A stretch of DNA of 8,211 nucleotides from Candidatus Jordarchaeum madagascarense (GTDB lineage: Archaea > Asgardarchaeota > Jordiarchaeia > Jordiarchaeales > Jordiarchaeaceae), in assembly GCA_019056875.1 (NCBI GenBank), contig DXJA01000303.1, positions 1 to 8,211 of the forward strand, given 5' to 3'. The notes under the pieces are model-generated. The model was not told where the DNA came from and searched no databases. It worked only from the letters and a program-made list of their open reading frames with translations. The position numbers and the translations under genes are program-made. Position 1 is the stretch's first letter; every line of letters starts with the position of its first letter. Below, in pieces: positions 6,660-8,211 of the stretch.

Positions 6660-7757
6660 GTGTCCGAAACAAAACCGAGGGATTACACAAAGGAACCAGA
6701 ATTTGTGAAGAAAATAGTGGATAGCCTACACCCCGAAAGAATGTATCTAAAGGTAAAAGAAATAATTAAAGAGACTCCGAGTACAAAAACTTTTAGAATG
6801 GTGCCAACAAAGGGCAAGTTACCGCCTTTTAGAGCCGGTCAGTACGTGAACCTGTTCGTAACCATTGACGGAGTGCTCACCAGCAGACCTTATAGTATAT
6901 CATCGATACCCACCCAGACCGAATACATAGACCTAACGGTGCGCCGAAAGGAAGGCGGCTTCGTGTCAAATTACTTATTGGACAAAGTTAAGGTGGGAGA
7001 TGAATTCGAAACCACGGGACCCGCTGGAACCTTCTACTATGAGCCTCTCACCGATGGGAAGGAACTAGTTTTCCTCGCCGGTGGCAGTGGAATAACTCCC
7101 TTCATGAGTATTATCCATGAAGTTGTTGATAAAAAACTCGACCTAAACATCTGGTTAATATATGGTAGCAGAATTCCAGAAGACATAATATTCTACAAGA
7201 AACTAGAAGAGATTTGTAACAAAAACGACAACATTAACTTCGCCGTAGTGATTTCAGAGCCCCCAGAGGGTTACGACGGAATATGTGGCTTCCTAGAAAA
7301 AGAAATCATTCTAAGCCAGATCGGAACAGCCGATGGAAAAACGTTCTACATGTGTGGACCAGAAGCAATGTACACCTTCTGCGACGCTGAACTAGCAAGC
7401 CTAAATCTGCCAAGAAGAAGATTCAAACGCGAAGCCTACGGTCCTCCAGACGATGTCACCCAGGAGCCAGGCTGGCCCTCGGGCATCTCAGCAGATACAG
7501 AGTTCACAGTAGAGGTGATTGGGAAAAAGACCTTCAAAGCACGCGCAGGAGAACCCCTCATGAACTCTCTGGAAAGGGAGGGCATAGTCATCCCCGCAAT
7601 TTGCCGCTCAGGAGTATGCACAACCTGCCGCACCAAACTGGTTTTAGGAAAAGTCTTCATGCCAGAAAGCGTCACACTGCTAGAGGCTGACCGCAAATTC
7701 GGATACATTCATCCATGCATGGCATACCCAATTGAAAACATAAAAATTCGAATATGA
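6660..7757 (+). CDS. NAD(P)H:acceptor reductase with FAD, NAD(P) and C-terminal [2Fe-2S] domains
   Basis: A 365-residue soluble electron-transfer flavoprotein of the ferredoxin-NADP reductase superfamily. The domain order is that of phenylacetyl-CoA epoxidase reductase PaaE, the hybrid-cluster-protein reductase and phthalate dioxygenase reductase types. After a charged N-terminal extension (1-27), the flavin domain holds RPYSIS (76-81) and the phosphate-side GGFVSNYL (99-106). The nucleotide domain opens with GGSGITPFMS (141-150) and closes with CGPEAM (232-237). A linker rich in Pro and Gly (about 258-276) leads to a plant-type ferredoxin domain with C315, C320, C323 and C353 (C-x4-C-x2-C-x29-C), a complete [2Fe-2S] ligand set. 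It probably takes hydride from NAD(P)H and releases single electrons through the cluster, or runs in reverse. Close coupling to gene C suggests the CrtI-like proteins as partners; a mono-oxygenase partner is not seen here. FAD versus FMN and NADH versus NADPH cannot be decided by eye. Confidence 0.88.
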   Translation: MSETKPRDYTKEPEFVKKIVDSLHPERMYLKVKEIIKETPSTKTFRMVPTKGKLPPFRAGQYVNLFVTIDGVLTSRPYSISSIPTQTEYIDLTVRRKEGGFVSNYLLDKVKVGDEFETTGPAGTFYYEPLTDGKELVFLAGGSGITPFMSIIHEVVDKKLDLNIWLIYGSRIPEDIIFYKKLEEICNKNDNINFAVVISEPPEGYDGICGFLEKEIILSQIGTADGKTFYMCGPEAMYTFCDAELASLNLPRRRFKREAYGPPDDVTQEPGWPSGISADTEFTVEVIGKKTFKARAGEPLMNSLEREGIVIPAICRSGVCTTCRTKLVLGKVFMPESVTLLEADRKFGYIHPCMAYPIENIKIRI

Positions 7758-7773
7758 TCGCGGTTATCATCTA

Positions 7774-7792
7774 CCTTCTTAATTTTTATTTT
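7774..7792 (+). terminator. T-rich terminator after the reductase gene
   Basis: Starting 17 nt past the TGA, a pyrimidine/T-rich tract (CCTTCTTAATTTTTATTTT) fits archaeal U-tract termination. A second T-rich patch lies near 7811-7823. No strong stem precedes either. Confidence 0.45.
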
Positions 7793-7894
7793 GAGGGCGG
7801 CTTTAACCGTAATTCTTCTTTTATAATGAGACCATTGAGAACTATTATGGATTTATCAAGGATATGAATTAAGTGTAATTAATATTTTTTAGCC

Positions 7895-7907
7895 GATAAT
7901 TTATATG
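7895..7907 (+). promoter_or_regulatory. TATA-like promoter in the right-hand intergenic region
   Basis: TTTATATG at 7900-7907, with CGATAA upstream, is a good archaeal TATA match. It predicts a start close to 7930, within an otherwise gene-poor stretch. It therefore may drive a small RNA or a leaderless small ORF at 7939. Confidence 0.4.
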
Positions 7908-7924
7908 TACTAATATCGAAAAAG

Positions 7925-8110
7925 GCCTTTAGCCATCGATGTTGATAGAACAATGCTTTTTTAAAGGCAAGTTGAGTCGCTGTTTTTGGCAGTGCCCTTG
8001 GAAACAAACAAACCTCGGCGAACATCTTCCTTTTGAGGTAAGGACTCCCTTAATATCACGAGTCCAAAAAAGGCTAGTAGCAAAAGGGTTATCTAAAATA
8101 GATACAGTTA
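7925..8110 (+). ncRNA. Possible structured transcript of unknown type
   Basis: Downstream of the TATA-like box are several inverted repeats. GGACTC/GAGTCC (8042-8047 and 8060-8065) is nested inside CCTTTT/AAAAGG (8029-8034 and 8068-8073), forming an extended stem with an asymmetric internal loop. TATCTA-AAA-TAGATA (8090-8104) forms a tight hairpin. AAGGCA near 7963-7968 can pair with TGCCCTT near 7993-7999 with one bulge. I tested it by eye against tRNA, 5S, RNase P, SRP and C/D-box landmarks and matched none. It overlaps the 70-codon ORF, and both cannot easily be the main function. Confidence 0.25.
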
Positions 8111-8151
8111 TAAATAATATAAACAAAATAACTAATTTCTTGAAGCTTTAA
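7939..8151 (+). CDS. Doubtful 70-residue ORF
   Basis: ATG to TAA frame with three cysteines and two tryptophans in its first third (C6, C15, C19) and a basic, helix-prone C-terminal half (from about residue 36). No family is recognised. It has no ribosome binding site, but the TATA-like box at 7900 would place the transcript start only about 9 nt upstream, compatible with a leaderless message. Its third codon bases show no clear coding bias, and the inverted repeats within it favour an RNA or plain intergenic explanation. It could also be a degraded gene end. Confidence 0.2.
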   Translation: MLIEQCFFKGKLSRCFWQCPWKQTNLGEHLPFEVRTPLISRVQKRLVAKGLSKIDTVINNINKITNFLKL

Positions 8152-8170
8152 TAAATAGGGAGAGATTTTT

Positions 8171-8194
8171 AATTAATAAATTTAAATTAATAAA
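8171..8194. repeat. Short direct repeat in AT-rich upstream region
   Basis: AATTAATAAA occurs at 8171-8180 and again at 8185-8194, a 14-bp offset, just ahead of the last gene's RBS. The composition is so AT-biased that this may be low-complexity sequence rather than a site. Confidence 0.2.
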
Positions 8195-8204
8195 AGGAGG
8201 CTAC

Positions 8205-8211
8205 ATGGGAA
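8205..8211 (+). CDS. Start of a truncated gene at the right edge
   Basis: ATG GGA followed by one base, with AGGAGG (8195-8200) 4 nt upstream. The strong RBS makes a true start likely. Only two codons are visible, so the product cannot be named. Confidence 0.55.

Noticed and set aside
7436..7708. Antisense open frame over the ferredoxin domain of the reductase
   Set aside because: It is fully explained by the sense gene, whose [2Fe-2S] cysteines are clear.
7921..7930. AAAGGCCTTT palindrome, also present at 1090-1099, considered as a repeated element or attachment site
   Set aside because: Ten bases of self-complementary low-information sequence with different flanks. Chance is the simplest explanation.
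8042..8065. Possible tRNA or other known RNA around the GGACTC/GAGTCC stem
   Set aside because: No T-loop (GTTCRAAT-like), no acceptor pairing, no RNase P or SRP landmark, and no paired C and D boxes were found.
1..8211. CRISPR array, insertion sequence or prophage signals
   Set aside because: No regularly spaced identical repeats, transposase, terminal inverted repeats or phage-like genes were seen.

Overview
The window looks archaeal. AT-rich TATA-like boxes sit about 25 nt upstream of plausible transcript starts, several genes carry strong GGAGG-type ribosome binding sites, and genes end in T-rich tracts rather than long GC-rich hairpins. The proteins are flavin and iron-sulphur redox enzymes of kinds common in anaerobic archaea and bacteria. 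A Bathyarchaeia-like or related anaerobic archaeon is my best guess. This is inference, and an anaerobic bacterium is not excluded.

Layout. 1-1090: an MFS transporter on the + strand, probably missing its first residues because the window starts there. It meets a small flavodoxin-like gene (1116-1571, - strand) tail to tail over a shared AT-rich termination region. 1572-1916: a 345-bp divergent intergenic region with candidate promoters for both sides, a 32-bp imperfect tandem repeat and a short palindrome. 1917-6638: three tandem paralogous genes, here called A, B and C, encoding FAD-dependent oxidoreductases of the phytoene desaturase / retinol saturase superfamily (CrtI/COG1233-like). 6660-7757: a flavin reductase with FAD, NAD(P) and C-terminal plant-type [2Fe-2S] domains, 21 nt behind C and almost certainly co-transcribed with it. 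7758-8204: a gap with a T-rich terminator, a good TATA-like box and a segment containing several inverted repeats plus a doubtful 70-codon ORF. 8205-8211: the first codons of another gene with a strong ribosome binding site.

How they may work together. The reductase has everything needed to pass electrons between NAD(P)H and one-electron carriers or flavins through [2Fe-2S]. Next to three desaturase/saturase-like flavoproteins, this suggests an electron-transfer module acting on C=C bonds of a hydrophobic, possibly isoprenoid, substrate. The flavodoxin-like protein could be another carrier and the MFS protein could move a substrate or product. No phytoene synthase or prenyl synthase is visible, so a carotenoid assignment is not supported.

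The most unusual points are: the start of gene B, where the codon aligned with gene C's ATG is ATA; the loss of the third glycine in gene C's dinucleotide-binding motif; the three-paralog-plus-reductase cassette itself; and the structured, promoter-led segment near the right end.
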